Assembly (NCBI GenBank): GCA_013214355.1
Contig: JABSSL010000080.1
Span: 44,844-108,843 of the forward strand
Source: Saprospiraceae bacterium
GTDB lineage: Bacteria > Bacteroidota > Bacteroidia > Chitinophagales > Saprospiraceae
Reading direction: 5' to 3'
Length of the DNA: 64,000 nt
Positions 1 to 8,137 of the stretch are shown piece by piece; position 1 is the first letter of the stretch; every line of letters starts with the position of its first letter. Position numbers and translations under genes: made by a program. Under the pieces are notes generated by a model. It did not search any database. It saw only the letters and a program-made list of their open reading frames with translations, and was not told the DNA's origin.

Positions 1-115
1 TTGTGTCATCTAATACCCTACCTTTTAGAAGTGCATTTTGGGCAATCATAAAGTTACCGAGTAGTAACAGTCCTAGCAATAGAGAGAAGCGAGTGCTTAA
101 GGCATGAGCTTTCAT
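1..115 (-). CDS. Secreted protein, N-terminus only (cut by window edge)
   Basis: The reverse strand from an ATG at 115 reads 38 residues with no stop before the edge. The start is a textbook signal peptide: basic n-region (MKAHALSTRFS), a leucine-rich core (LLLGLLLLGNFMIA) and cleavage after A-Q. The next residues, ALLKGRVLDDT, resemble the first strand of the carboxypeptidase-regulatory-like domain that opens many Bacteroidota TonB-dependent receptors and secreted proteins (inference from a very short stretch). It is divergent from the LytS kinase gene and shares its upstream region, so the direct repeats at 224-255 could control either gene. The rest of the gene is outside the window. Confidence 0.6.
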   Translation of the reverse strand, partial: MKAHALSTRFSLLLGLLLLGNFMIAQNALLKGRVLDDT

Positions 116-223
116 AAATAACAGTTTTGATTCAGAATTGATACCTCAAAACTAGCCCAGAAAGCAACGGGAGTAAATCGATTTCCGTTCAGTTGCCAAA
201 TGTACCGATCAAATTTTGTTCAT

Positions 224-255
224 GTCATTCGTCGGTCTATATGGTCATTCGTCGG
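224..255 (+). promoter_or_regulatory. Two identical 12-bp direct repeats, possible LytTR-regulator site
   Basis: GTCATTCGTCGG occurs at 224-235 and again at 244-255, identical, with starts exactly 20 bp apart (about two helical turns). It lies 42 bp before the LytS kinase start and about 108 bp before the divergent secreted-protein gene. LytTR-type regulators are known to bind pairs of direct repeats on one face of the helix, and a LytTR regulator is the second gene downstream, so autoregulation is a reasonable inference. No binding evidence exists here. Confidence 0.4.
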
Positions 256-297
256 AAGGGGCTCCTCAAAAAATGGCTTTTTTCGTAGATTGGTCTC

Positions 298-1353
298 ATG
301 ACTGATGCTCAATACCTAGATCGACGAGTTTGGAATATCCCACTTCGAGAATTACTCCTTTTTATCGGCATTTATTTTTTCTTTGCCCTTACTTACTTCA
401 TCACCTTAGTGGTTAACTCTGGTGCCTTGTATCGCTACTACTTATCCGTTCCTTTGGATTACTTACTCAAGTTTCTGTCCATCGTACCCTTTTGGTGGCT
501 ATACTTCAGGAAGCTGAAAGATTGGACATTTTCCAGGAAGTTGATGCTGCATCTGGTGACTTTACCGATCTATGTTTTTTTGTGGATCAACCTGTATTAC
601 GCTAGTTGTGAGTTATTAGGTCTAGGTCATTTACAAGGAGTAGGAAGGGTTTGGGATCTTTACATTCCCTCTTTGCTGTACTTCATCCAATTCGGCATCC
701 TTCATGTCTATGATTATTATAAGAAACTTCAGAAAGAAAGGGAAAATGCCGCCGAACTGAGACAGATCGCTCTGCAAAGTGAATTGTCTGCCTTAAAAGC
801 CCAAATCAACCCCCATTTTCTCTATAATGTATTCAATACGATCAGTGCCTCCGTACCCGCAGCTCAGGAAGAAACACGCATTATGATCGCCCAACTGTCA
901 GATCTCTTCCGTTATCAATTGAAAGCCTCTAACGTAGAACGCGTCACCGTAGCTGAAGAGATTGACTTTATCAAAAAGTACTTAGATCTTGAAAAAGCGC
1001 GATTTGGAGAGCGGATGGTCTATGAAATTGATGTTGCTCCAGAGATTCTTCAAGAAAGAATACCGCCGTTACTCATCCAACCTTTACTCGAAAATGCGAT
1101 CAAGCACGGAATAGCTCCATTGGTAGCAGGAGGTAAGGTATGGATTCAGATCCATCCGGTTAATGGAAAACTAGAGATCACCGTAAAAGATTCTGGCAAA
1201 GGAGTGCTCAGCAGCAACTTAGAGGATCTATTAGATCAAGGTGTTGGTTTATCAAATACCCATCGAAGACTACTTAGACGCTATGGTATGGGGCTTCAAT
1301 TGGAGAAAAACGTGCCCAGTGGTCTAAGTGTCCAATTCTCAATTCCTTTATAG
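298..1353 (+). CDS. LytS/YehU-type sensor histidine kinase
   Basis: 351 residues. The N-terminal half has about four hydrophobic membrane segments (near 18-40, 52-70, 84-102 and 122-140) and no recognisable extracellular ligand domain. A short coiled linker (about 141-165) leads to the His_kinase family core with NPHFLYN at 171-177, H173 being the phosphoacceptor. The HATPase N-box is at 262-271 (PLLENAIKHG), with a G-box-like DSGKG near 300. This is the architecture of LytS-class kinases, which pair with LytTR response regulators. Such a regulator gene begins one base after this stop codon, so the two almost certainly form a cotranscribed two-component system. The signal sensed cannot be read from the sequence. 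Confidence 0.93.
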   Translation: MTDAQYLDRRVWNIPLRELLLFIGIYFFFALTYFITLVVNSGALYRYYLSVPLDYLLKFLSIVPFWWLYFRKLKDWTFSRKLMLHLVTLPIYVFLWINLYYASCELLGLGHLQGVGRVWDLYIPSLLYFIQFGILHVYDYYKKLQKERENAAELRQIALQSELSALKAQINPHFLYNVFNTISASVPAAQEETRIMIAQLSDLFRYQLKASNVERVTVAEEIDFIKKYLDLEKARFGERMVYEIDVAPEILQERIPPLLIQPLLENAIKHGIAPLVAGGKVWIQIHPVNGKLEITVKDSGKGVLSSNLEDLLDQGVGLSNTHRRLLRRYGMGLQLEKNVPSGLSVQFSIPL

Positions 1354-1354
1354 C

Positions 1355-2089
1355 ATGCAGAAAGTGATCATAGTTGACGATGAGGCACCCGCTCGTTCAC
1401 TCATCAGAGAATATCTCGCCGATTATCCGGATCTTATCATCTTACAAGAGTGTAATAATGGAGTAGATGCCGTCAACGCCATCAATACCTTTAAGCCAAG
1501 TATTGTTTTTCTGGATATTCAGATGCCAGGACTAACTGGCTTCGAAGTGTTGCAACACCTAGAGGAAATTCCACACATCATTTTCTCTACCGCCTACGAC
1601 CAATACGCCCTGCAGGCCTTCGAAGTTCACGCCATGGATTACCTCCTCAAACCTTACACCAAAGAACGTTTTGCTCAAGCTATCAAGCGAACAGTCAATT
1701 CCTCTGGGGATTACCTGACTCAATTGCAGCACCTGGCGGAAAGCATTAATACAAAGAGTAATACTTACCCAGAAAACATTCTAGTCTCTAGTAAAAATAA
1801 GTTGGTAGCTGTACAGGTAGGAGATATCATTCGAATTGAAGCTGAGGGTGATTATTCCAAATTGATCACACGAGATCATAATTATTTGAGCAACTATGGC
1901 ATAAGTCAATTGGAAGAAAAACTCAATCCACAACTATTCATTAGAGTACATCGATCCTCCATCATCAATATCAACTGTGTTAAGGAAGTGTTCAAACACC
2001 CAGGCAGCTACGATATCGTAATGAATAATCAGGACGTAGTACGCGTAAGTCGGTCCTATTTAGACAATATCAAGAAGCTGACGTTCTGA
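1355..2089 (+). CDS. LytTR-family response regulator
   Basis: 244 residues from the ATG at 1355. That start gives the canonical receiver opening MQKVIIVDDEAP; an upstream in-frame ATG at 1328 would overlap the kinase and add nine non-homologous residues. Receiver domain 1-120: acidic pair D8/D9, phosphoacceptor D54 in FLDIQMPG, T79 and K99 in YLLKPY. The C-terminal part (about 140-244) is a LytTR DNA-binding domain (NKLVAVQVGDIIRIEAEGDY, then the FIRVHRSSIIN segment). It is the partner of the kinase immediately upstream and the likely ligand of the repeats at 224-255. Its last 20 bases overlap the end of the convergent ADP-ribosylglycohydrolase gene, so there is no room for a separate terminator. 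Confidence 0.93.
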   Translation: MQKVIIVDDEAPARSLIREYLADYPDLIILQECNNGVDAVNAINTFKPSIVFLDIQMPGLTGFEVLQHLEEIPHIIFSTAYDQYALQAFEVHAMDYLLKPYTKERFAQAIKRTVNSSGDYLTQLQHLAESINTKSNTYPENILVSSKNKLVAVQVGDIIRIEAEGDYSKLITRDHNYLSNYGISQLEEKLNPQLFIRVHRSSIININCVKEVFKHPGSYDIVMNNQDVVRVSRSYLDNIKKLTF

Positions 2090-3047
2090 GGTAGGCCTTT
2101 TCCACCCGGTCTGCGAGTTCATAGATATCTTCCAAACGTGCGATGGTATTGATCCAATCTTCTGGAATTAGATCCAATCCATAGTACAAGCCCGCTAGAC
2201 CTCCCGTGATGGCCGCTGTTGTATCTGTGTCTTGCCCAAGGTTCACCGCCGCCAAAACAGCAGAAGCATAATCCTCATATTTCAAGAAACACCAGAGACT
2301 GGCTTCCAGGCTGTGCATGACATATCCGCCAGACTCGATATTCTCCTCCTGCTCCAAATCAATCTCGCCTCCTAGTACTTTGGCGAAAACAGCTTGTTCC
2401 ACTTCGGAGATTTCCTTTTCCTGCATCCACCTTTTCAACTGTTGACAGGCAGCTAAGTAAGCCGCTTTCTTCTCTTCTCCCTCCAAGATTTGTTCTGCTA
2501 TCAATAAGTAAAACAAACAGCCAATGGCCGATCTAATGTGGCCATGGGTTAAAGCAGAAATCTCTTTGATTAGTCGGAATTGCTCATCAATGGGTTTGCC
2601 CTTGATCAAAAATAATAGGGGAATACACCGCATCAGAGATCCATTACCATTGTCCATAGGATCATCCGAATATAGCACGCCCAATTCCTCTTCACGCCCC
2701 GCAGCAAGCAGCTCCCTCAGGCGATCAATAGCCGCACTGGTTTGATTTCCAATATCAAATAATTCGCCATGCGGACACCAATAATTATCATACTTCCAAT
2801 TAACAAAGTGCTGAGCCACATCCTTTAAAGCATAGCCTTCAGCAACACTTTCTGCGATGCAAAAGGCCATAGAGGAATCATCCGACCAGGTACCGGCAGG
2901 CTGATTATAGGTTCCATAAGCCCTCATACCTTTAACGGGGTCAGCCTTTAACTCGGCTCGGGAACGAAATTCTACAGGAACACCAAGAGCATCAGCTACA
3001 GCTAGACCAATTAAAGCAGAATGAACAGGATTAGGAACAGGATGCAT
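2070..3047 (-). CDS. ADP-ribosylglycohydrolase family protein (DraG-like), copy 1
   Basis: 325 residues, the usual length for the family. ADP-ribosylglycohydrolases bind two Mg2+ ions through paired acidic clusters and remove ADP-ribose from proteins or small molecules. Both clusters are present: TWSDDSS at 53-59 (D56, D57) and GQDTDTT at 271-277 (D273, D275). The conserved NGNGSLMR segment is at 133-140. The start MHPVPNPVHSALIGLAVADALG gives the expected first helix. It is the last gene of a leftward operon, 43 bp after the NAD+ synthase stop. It is clearly divergent from the other family member in the same operon (4775-5551): longer, with a different central region, so the pair is not a recent duplication. 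The substrate cannot be told from sequence; members also act on non-arginine linkages. Confidence 0.88.
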   Translation of the reverse strand: MHPVPNPVHSALIGLAVADALGVPVEFRSRAELKADPVKGMRAYGTYNQPAGTWSDDSSMAFCIAESVAEGYALKDVAQHFVNWKYDNYWCPHGELFDIGNQTSAAIDRLRELLAAGREEELGVLYSDDPMDNGNGSLMRCIPLLFLIKGKPIDEQFRLIKEISALTHGHIRSAIGCLFYLLIAEQILEGEEKKAAYLAACQQLKRWMQEKEISEVEQAVFAKVLGGEIDLEQEENIESGGYVMHSLEASLWCFLKYEDYASAVLAAVNLGQDTDTTAAITGGLAGLYYGLDLIPEDWINTIARLEDIYELADRVEKAYLRTSAS

Positions 3048-3090
3048 AGATTAAATTAACAGTGATAAACAATTACTTTATACAATAACC

Positions 3091-4728
3091 TTAAGCCAAG
3101 TACTTTCCAACGATGGGCATTCGCCGTCCCATTCCAAAGGCTTTATCCGACACCCTAAGAACCGGAGCTGTCTGGTGTCGCTTGAACTCGTTGATATTTA
3201 CTAAACGGAGTATGCGTCGCACCAACTTTTCATCATACCCCATCTCAATGATGTCCTGCGGGCTTTGATGCTTTTCAATGTATTGGAAAAGAATGGGATC
3301 TAGTTCGTCGTATTCAGGAAGGCTATCGGTATCCTTTTGATCGGGACGAAGCTCTGCACTAGGCGGTTTAGTAATGATATTTTCAGGGATCACCTCCCCG
3401 TCCTTGTTCATGAACCGCGCTAAGTCAAAAACCTCCGTTTTATATACATCACCAATCACGGACAAGCCTCCACACATGTCTCCATATAAGGTACCGTAAC
3501 CCACGGCCATTTCACTCTTGTTAGAGGTATTTAAAACAATGTTGCCAAACTTATTGGAGAAGGCCATCAATAACATCCCTCTAATCCGGGCCTGGATGTT
3601 TTCCTCAGCGATATTAAACGGCTTGGCCCAAAAATGAGGCTCCAAGGCTGTCGAAAAGGACTCGTACATGGATTCAATAGGAATAATATCATACTGGATC
3701 CCCAGATTCTCTGCCAATTGACGAGCATCATTCACCGAATGATCACTGGAAAACTGAGAAGGCATAAGAATTACTCGAACATTATCCTCCCCCAAGGCCC
3801 TGGCTGCTAATACTGCAACCACTGCCGAGTCAATTCCTCCTGAAAGTCCTAAAATGGCTTTCTTGAATCCTAATTTCCCAAAGTAGTTTTGTAAGCCCAT
3901 AACGAGCCCATCATGAATGAGCGTCATCTTGTCCTTCTCTTGCTGTCGCTCTTGTCCCCCCTTCATCACCTCATCCAAATCAAAGGTCTGGACCTCTTCG
4001 TTGAAATAGATCATTTCTTGAAAAACTTTACCGTCAGGAGAAAGCACTACCGACCCTCCATCAAATAGGATCTCCGTTTGCGCACCAACATGGTTGACGT
4101 AGAAGAGAGGAAGTTTATAGCGTTCCACATTCGTTTTCAAGACGTGTAGGCGATCTTCCGCATGAGCAAATCCAAAGGGAGAAGCCGATACATTTAGGAT
4201 TAGCTCTGGGGACTGATCCATCATCTCATCCATCGGGCAAATTTTGTACAATGGGTTTTCATTGCCAACATTCCATAGGTCCTCACAAACGGTCAACGCA
4301 ATTCGTTTACCCTTGTATTCCAAAACCTTCCATTCAGAAGCGGGTTCGAAATATCGGTACTCATCGAAAATATCATAGGTGGGCAATAACGTCTTATGTT
4401 GCACAAAATGCACTTTGCCTTCTGCCAAGAAATACACAGAATTATATAGATCTTTTCCTTCCACTACTGGGTTTCTACTAACCGACCCTACGACGATGGC
4501 AATATCTTGAGCGGACTTAGCTAGCTCTTTTATGCCATTCTCTGCTAAGTCAATAAAATCTTCAAATTCCAAAAAGTCTCGGGGGGGATAACCCACGGTG
4601 GCTAGTTCTGGTAAACAGACAATGTCAGCCCCTTGGGACTTCGCTGTTTCCACAGCTGCTTTCATTTTCTCCAGGTTTCCAGCAAAATTTCCAACGTGTA
4701 CATTGATTTGCGCTAAGGCTATTCTCAT
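3091..4728 (-). CDS. nadE: Glutamine-dependent NAD+ synthetase
   Basis: 545 residues from MRIALAQINVHVG; upstream in-frame codons lack family character. NadE amidates nicotinic acid adenine dinucleotide to NAD+, using ammonia from glutamine. The N-terminal carbon-nitrogen hydrolase (nitrilase-like) domain shows the Glu-Lys-Cys triad: E41 in LPELAT, K112 in HKTLLPTYDIFDEYRYF and C148 in VCEDLWN. The C-terminal synthetase domain has the ATP-PPase loop SGGIDS at 296-301 and NTSNKSEMAVGYGTLYGDMCGG, typical of NAD synthetases. The length fits the short two-domain bacterial type. It sits between two ADP-ribosylglycohydrolase genes with gaps of 46 and 43 bp on the same strand, so they are very probably cotranscribed. 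That links NAD+ synthesis with removal or salvage of ADP-ribose. Confidence 0.96.
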   Translation of the reverse strand: MRIALAQINVHVGNFAGNLEKMKAAVETAKSQGADIVCLPELATVGYPPRDFLEFEDFIDLAENGIKELAKSAQDIAIVVGSVSRNPVVEGKDLYNSVYFLAEGKVHFVQHKTLLPTYDIFDEYRYFEPASEWKVLEYKGKRIALTVCEDLWNVGNENPLYKICPMDEMMDQSPELILNVSASPFGFAHAEDRLHVLKTNVERYKLPLFYVNHVGAQTEILFDGGSVVLSPDGKVFQEMIYFNEEVQTFDLDEVMKGGQERQQEKDKMTLIHDGLVMGLQNYFGKLGFKKAILGLSGGIDSAVVAVLAARALGEDNVRVILMPSQFSSDHSVNDARQLAENLGIQYDIIPIESMYESFSTALEPHFWAKPFNIAEENIQARIRGMLLMAFSNKFGNIVLNTSNKSEMAVGYGTLYGDMCGGLSVIGDVYKTEVFDLARFMNKDGEVIPENIITKPPSAELRPDQKDTDSLPEYDELDPILFQYIEKHQSPQDIIEMGYDEKLVRRILRLVNINEFKRHQTAPVLRVSDKAFGMGRRMPIVGKYLA

Positions 4729-4774
4729 GGTTATGTTTTTGAGCGGAGGCATACAAGGCACTCCTTATATTGGC

Positions 4775-5551
4775 CTAGGCCAACTGTGTTTGAGTATTTC
4801 TAAATTGTGTTATAATTTGTTTCACATCCGCAGTTAAGCGAACGAAAACCTCATCCAGTATTTCAGCAGGTACTGTCCCATAGTAAGCTTCTGCGATACT
4901 TCCTGCCATCGCTGCAATGGTATCACTATCTCCGCCTAATGAAATAGCATTCCTCACTGTATCCTCAAAATCTTCTCCATCCAGAAAAGAAACGATCGCT
5001 TGCGGCACCGAACCCTGACAACTTACATCAAAGCGATAATTGGGCCGTATATCATCCACCGTTTGACGCAAGTCATATTGAAAAGTATCAGTGCAATAAT
5101 TGCGAATAGCGTCCTTTCCATGTCCCGTACGAGCAAGAAAAATACTTGCCGCAATCGCTTGCGCTCCTTTTATACCTTCGGGATGATTATGTGTAACGGC
5201 AGCACTTGCTTCTGCTTCTACCAATACCTCATCTAGTGTATGGCACAACCAACCTACTGGGCTTACTCGCATGGCTGATCCATTGCCCCAGCTATTGTAA
5301 GGCCCCTTTATCACACCTGCTAACCAGCCCTTAAAAGTGCCTCCATAGCCCGCTAAGGGGTAACGGCGGCCCCAGGTTTTTAAAGCCGAGGCATAGGGCA
5401 AATCGTTTAGCATAGCATCCGCTACTGCGATCGTTAGTACGGTATCATCCGTAAAAACCGATGAGCGCTCAAATAACGGAAAATCTTTCTGCTTCCAACC
5501 ATTCCGCTCAAATCTTGAACCAATAATGTCTCCTGCAATAGCTCCAAGCAT
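4775..5551 (-). CDS. ADP-ribosylglycohydrolase family protein (DraG-like), copy 2
   Basis: 258 residues, a compact family member. The metal-binding acidic clusters are FTDDT at 33-37 and GGDSDT at 206-211. The conserved GNGSAMR is at 89-95 and THNHPEG at 120-126, as in stand-alone bacterial ADP-ribosylglycohydrolases. It is the first gene of the leftward operon with nadE and copy 1, so the inverted repeats at 5564-5582 and 5614-5636 lie in its upstream region. It shares only the family motifs with copy 1, so the two probably have different substrates (inference). Free or protein-bound ADP-ribose are both possible targets. Confidence 0.9.
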   Translation of the reverse strand: MLGAIAGDIIGSRFERNGWKQKDFPLFERSSVFTDDTVLTIAVADAMLNDLPYASALKTWGRRYPLAGYGGTFKGWLAGVIKGPYNSWGNGSAMRVSPVGWLCHTLDEVLVEAEASAAVTHNHPEGIKGAQAIAASIFLARTGHGKDAIRNYCTDTFQYDLRQTVDDIRPNYRFDVSCQGSVPQAIVSFLDGEDFEDTVRNAISLGGDSDTIAAMAGSIAEAYYGTVPAEILDEVFVRLTADVKQIITQFRNTQTQLA

Positions 5552-5563
5552 ACTCCTATATTA

Positions 5564-5582
5564 AGTGATCAAAAGGATCGCT
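5564..5582. promoter_or_regulatory. Inverted repeat upstream of NAD operon
   Basis: AGTGATC (5564-5570) and GATCGCT (5576-5582) form a near-perfect inverted repeat (6 of 7 positions) around AAAAG, 13 bp before the start of the first ADP-ribosylglycohydrolase gene. It could be an operator or a leader hairpin; no known regulator motif is recognised. Confidence 0.25.
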
Positions 5583-5613
5583 CAACGCGAATTCGAAAAC
5601 AAATATACAGGCA

Positions 5614-5636
5614 CTTAGTTTAAAAGTCAAACTAAG
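5614..5636. promoter_or_regulatory. Perfect 8-bp inverted repeat in divergent intergenic region
   Basis: CTTAGTTT (5614-5621) and AAACTAAG (5629-5636) are perfect inverted arms with a 7-bp spacer, a geometry common for dimeric repressors. It lies between the leftward NAD operon and the rightward CAP/OmpA gene, so it could serve either. The regulator is unknown. Confidence 0.35.
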
Positions 5637-5719
5637 ATGAAAGATTAAATCCTTTTTTGACTAAAATCGACTTGCGGCAGAGTCTACATTCGCTTATATT
5701 ACTGGCAAAGTGCGACCAT

Positions 5720-8125
5720 ATGAACTACCCTCACCAGTTGTTGCTGGTATTCTTTTTGTGCCCTTTATTTATCCAGGCCCAGACTCTCATTCCTGCTGAT
5801 TTGGACACTGAACTATTGGAAGAAAAACTCCTAGAAGTTACCAATGTGTATCGCCAAGCACAAGACCTGCCCACCTTCGCTTCAGACAACACCCTGAAGC
5901 TGGCTGCTAAAGACCAAGCTCGCTACATCAAGGCGGTCAAAAAACTTACGCACGATCAAATGTTTACGGGTAAGAAAACACTTCAGGAACGAGTGAGCAG
6001 TCATGATGGTACGTTTAGCTTCCTGCAAGAAAACCTAGCCCTTGTCCCAGTCCAAGAAAGCTATGAGATACAAGCCGAAGTCATATTCAATTACTGGAAA
6101 GATAAACGGGAGGGGAATCTTTTGAACAACCCCACGCATGCTTTGATGGGGGCTTTTTTTGTATTTGATCCGATTGACAATGGCCTTTATGTTGTTCAGG
6201 TTCTTGCGGGTAAACCCTTTCAAGCCTTCAATGGGCTTCAAGTTGTAACAGATGCCCATTCTTTACAGCCCTTTGAAACTCTTACTTGTCAATTGGTAAC
6301 GAATAATCCCTATCTGAGTATTGATCTTCCCATACATCTGCGCATGTTCGGTGCTTCCATTTATTTGGAATATCATGACAAGGCGGTCTTACAAGAAATG
6401 ATCTCCGAACCTCGGGATGGATTAGCCATCGATATCATTCACAAAGATCAGTTCAAGTGTGATGATGAGATAGATCTTTATCCAAGTCCAGCCCATGATG
6501 GATACCTCCTGGAACCCATATTTTCAAAAGGCCTATACCGCAATAATCAACATCCCGATACTAACCGCCTATATACCTACCTAGGCAAAATTCCAGCTAG
6601 CCTAGATCAAAAAAACCTCCAGCTGAATGTAGTGCTAGTCAAGAATAATCGAGCTTGCGAAGAGGTCTATCCCGTCGCCATTCCATTCAGCGATCTACCA
6701 CTATTCCGAATCAATCCGATTTGGGCATTCGGCAAAGACGAAACTGTACAGCCTATTCAGGTAGCGGCGGTGAAACATATCAAACGCTCAGCTTCAAAAG
6801 CTATCTCCTCTACCGAGAGCCTAAAACTCCAATTTGACAAAAGTAGCATCAGTTTCTTCCCAGGAGAATGGGAAAAAGTCAACCAATTTATCGATAAACA
6901 TGCGGACCAAATTGATTCCATCCGAGTACTTGCCTATAGCTCTATCGAAGGCAGCACTGCGAATAATTTAGTGCTCCAGCAGGAGAGGGCCGACACGATA
7001 AAAGCAGCCCTAGAACAACTCGGCCTGGATAGCTCCAAAATCAAAACACAGGCAGCAGAAAACTGGGGCTTATTCTATCGTCAAGTATTGGGGACAAGAT
7101 GGGGATCATTGATACAAATGGACAGAAAGCAGGTCAAGCAAAAGCTCAAAGAACATGGTGTCGAAGAGTCTCTATCGGCGCTACTGACGGCACAAAGAGA
7201 AGCCCAGGTAATCGTCTACTATCAACAAAAGCGAAATGGCGCTTTTAGCCCTTATGAAACCGCTTCCACATCAGATGATGCCAAAGCTAAATTGGAGGCT
7301 TTACAAACAGCTATTAATCAAGAAAAAACAGAAAAAGCCCTACAGTTACAAGAAGATTTAATTCGATTATTTTTGGAATTTCAAGTCAACTTATCCGACC
7401 TACTTCAAGTCAACATTCCGATCTCCTCTAAGCATAAATGGCTATTGAGCAATATGCTTTCATTAGAACTTTTCTTCAAAAAGAATATCCGTACAGACGA
7501 GGCCTACATCAGCCGAATCAAAGAGATTCAAGCCCTCGCCCCACTTGATCTGTCTTTACAATTCAACTATTTAGGCTATGCCGTACGCTATCTCTACGAA
7601 GAAGGGACTCCACTAGAAGATCCAGAGGCTTTGAACGCTTCCATCTTGCAATTGTATGATCGTCCCGAAACGGCCATCCAATACCAAAATATTGAACGCA
7701 GCTTAGATCGCTTAATGGTCAACTTCCACCTTGCCGCAGTAGATTACTATTTTCATCAAAGAAGATACACTGATCGCAACTCTTCCATGCTAGCTATCCA
7801 AGATTTTTTCTCACAAGAAGACATCAGTGAAGCTGAAGCCCTCTCCCTCACCCGTTTTTTCAACCGCAACTATTACTTGGATTGGTCATTGGATACCATG
7901 CGCCCTTATCTTGACCGTAAAGAAGCTTCAGAAGATCTTCTTTTCACCTATTTCCAAACGTATACCCTTTGGAAAGGGGGCGAACGCAAGGCGTCCTACT
8001 ATGAACTATTGGAACGCTGTTTAGCTCAGAACCCCAGAAGGCTTTGCCAATGGATCAAGACTTATTTTCAGCTACAAAGAGATGAGAAAATTAGGATAGT
8101 ATTCTGTGAGCATTGCAACGGATAA
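5720..8125 (+). CDS. Secreted CAP-domain protein with OmpA-like domain
   Basis: 801 residues from MNYPHQLLLVFFLCPL; the signal peptide ends near A20-Q21, which decides this start over an upstream in-frame TTG/ATG. Residues about 30-180 look like a bacterial CAP/SCP domain (NVYRQAQDLPTFASDNTLKL, then AAKDQARYIK and a following HDQ). Residues about 369-460 resemble an OmpA-type peptidoglycan-binding fold: LQFDKSSISFFPGEWEKVN, VLAYSSIEGS and a QERADTIKAAL helix, although the usual GHTD is AYSS here. The C-terminal 340 residues are helical and unrecognised. It is probably periplasmic or outer-membrane associated. The CAP plus OmpA-like combination is unusual. It ends 12 bp before a convergent gene. 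Confidence 0.65.
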   Translation: MNYPHQLLLVFFLCPLFIQAQTLIPADLDTELLEEKLLEVTNVYRQAQDLPTFASDNTLKLAAKDQARYIKAVKKLTHDQMFTGKKTLQERVSSHDGTFSFLQENLALVPVQESYEIQAEVIFNYWKDKREGNLLNNPTHALMGAFFVFDPIDNGLYVVQVLAGKPFQAFNGLQVVTDAHSLQPFETLTCQLVTNNPYLSIDLPIHLRMFGASIYLEYHDKAVLQEMISEPRDGLAIDIIHKDQFKCDDEIDLYPSPAHDGYLLEPIFSKGLYRNNQHPDTNRLYTYLGKIPASLDQKNLQLNVVLVKNNRACEEVYPVAIPFSDLPLFRINPIWAFGKDETVQPIQVAAVKHIKRSASKAISSTESLKLQFDKSSISFFPGEWEKVNQFIDKHADQIDSIRVLAYSSIEGSTANNLVLQQERADTIKAALEQLGLDSSKIKTQAAENWGLFYRQVLGTRWGSLIQMDRKQVKQKLKEHGVEESLSALLTAQREAQVIVYYQQKRNGAFSPYETASTSDDAKAKLEALQTAINQEKTEKALQLQEDLIRLFLEFQVNLSDLLQVNIPISSKHKWLLSNMLSLELFFKKNIRTDEAYISRIKEIQALAPLDLSLQFNYLGYAVRYLYEEGTPLEDPEALNASILQLYDRPETAIQYQNIERSLDRLMVNFHLAAVDYYFHQRRYTDRNSSMLAIQDFFSQEDISEAEALSLTRFFNRNYYLDWSLDTMRPYLDRKEASEDLLFTYFQTYTLWKGGERKASYYELLERCLAQNPRRLCQWIKTYFQLQRDEKIRIVFCEHCNG

Positions 8126-8137
8126 AGCCATTTTTAG

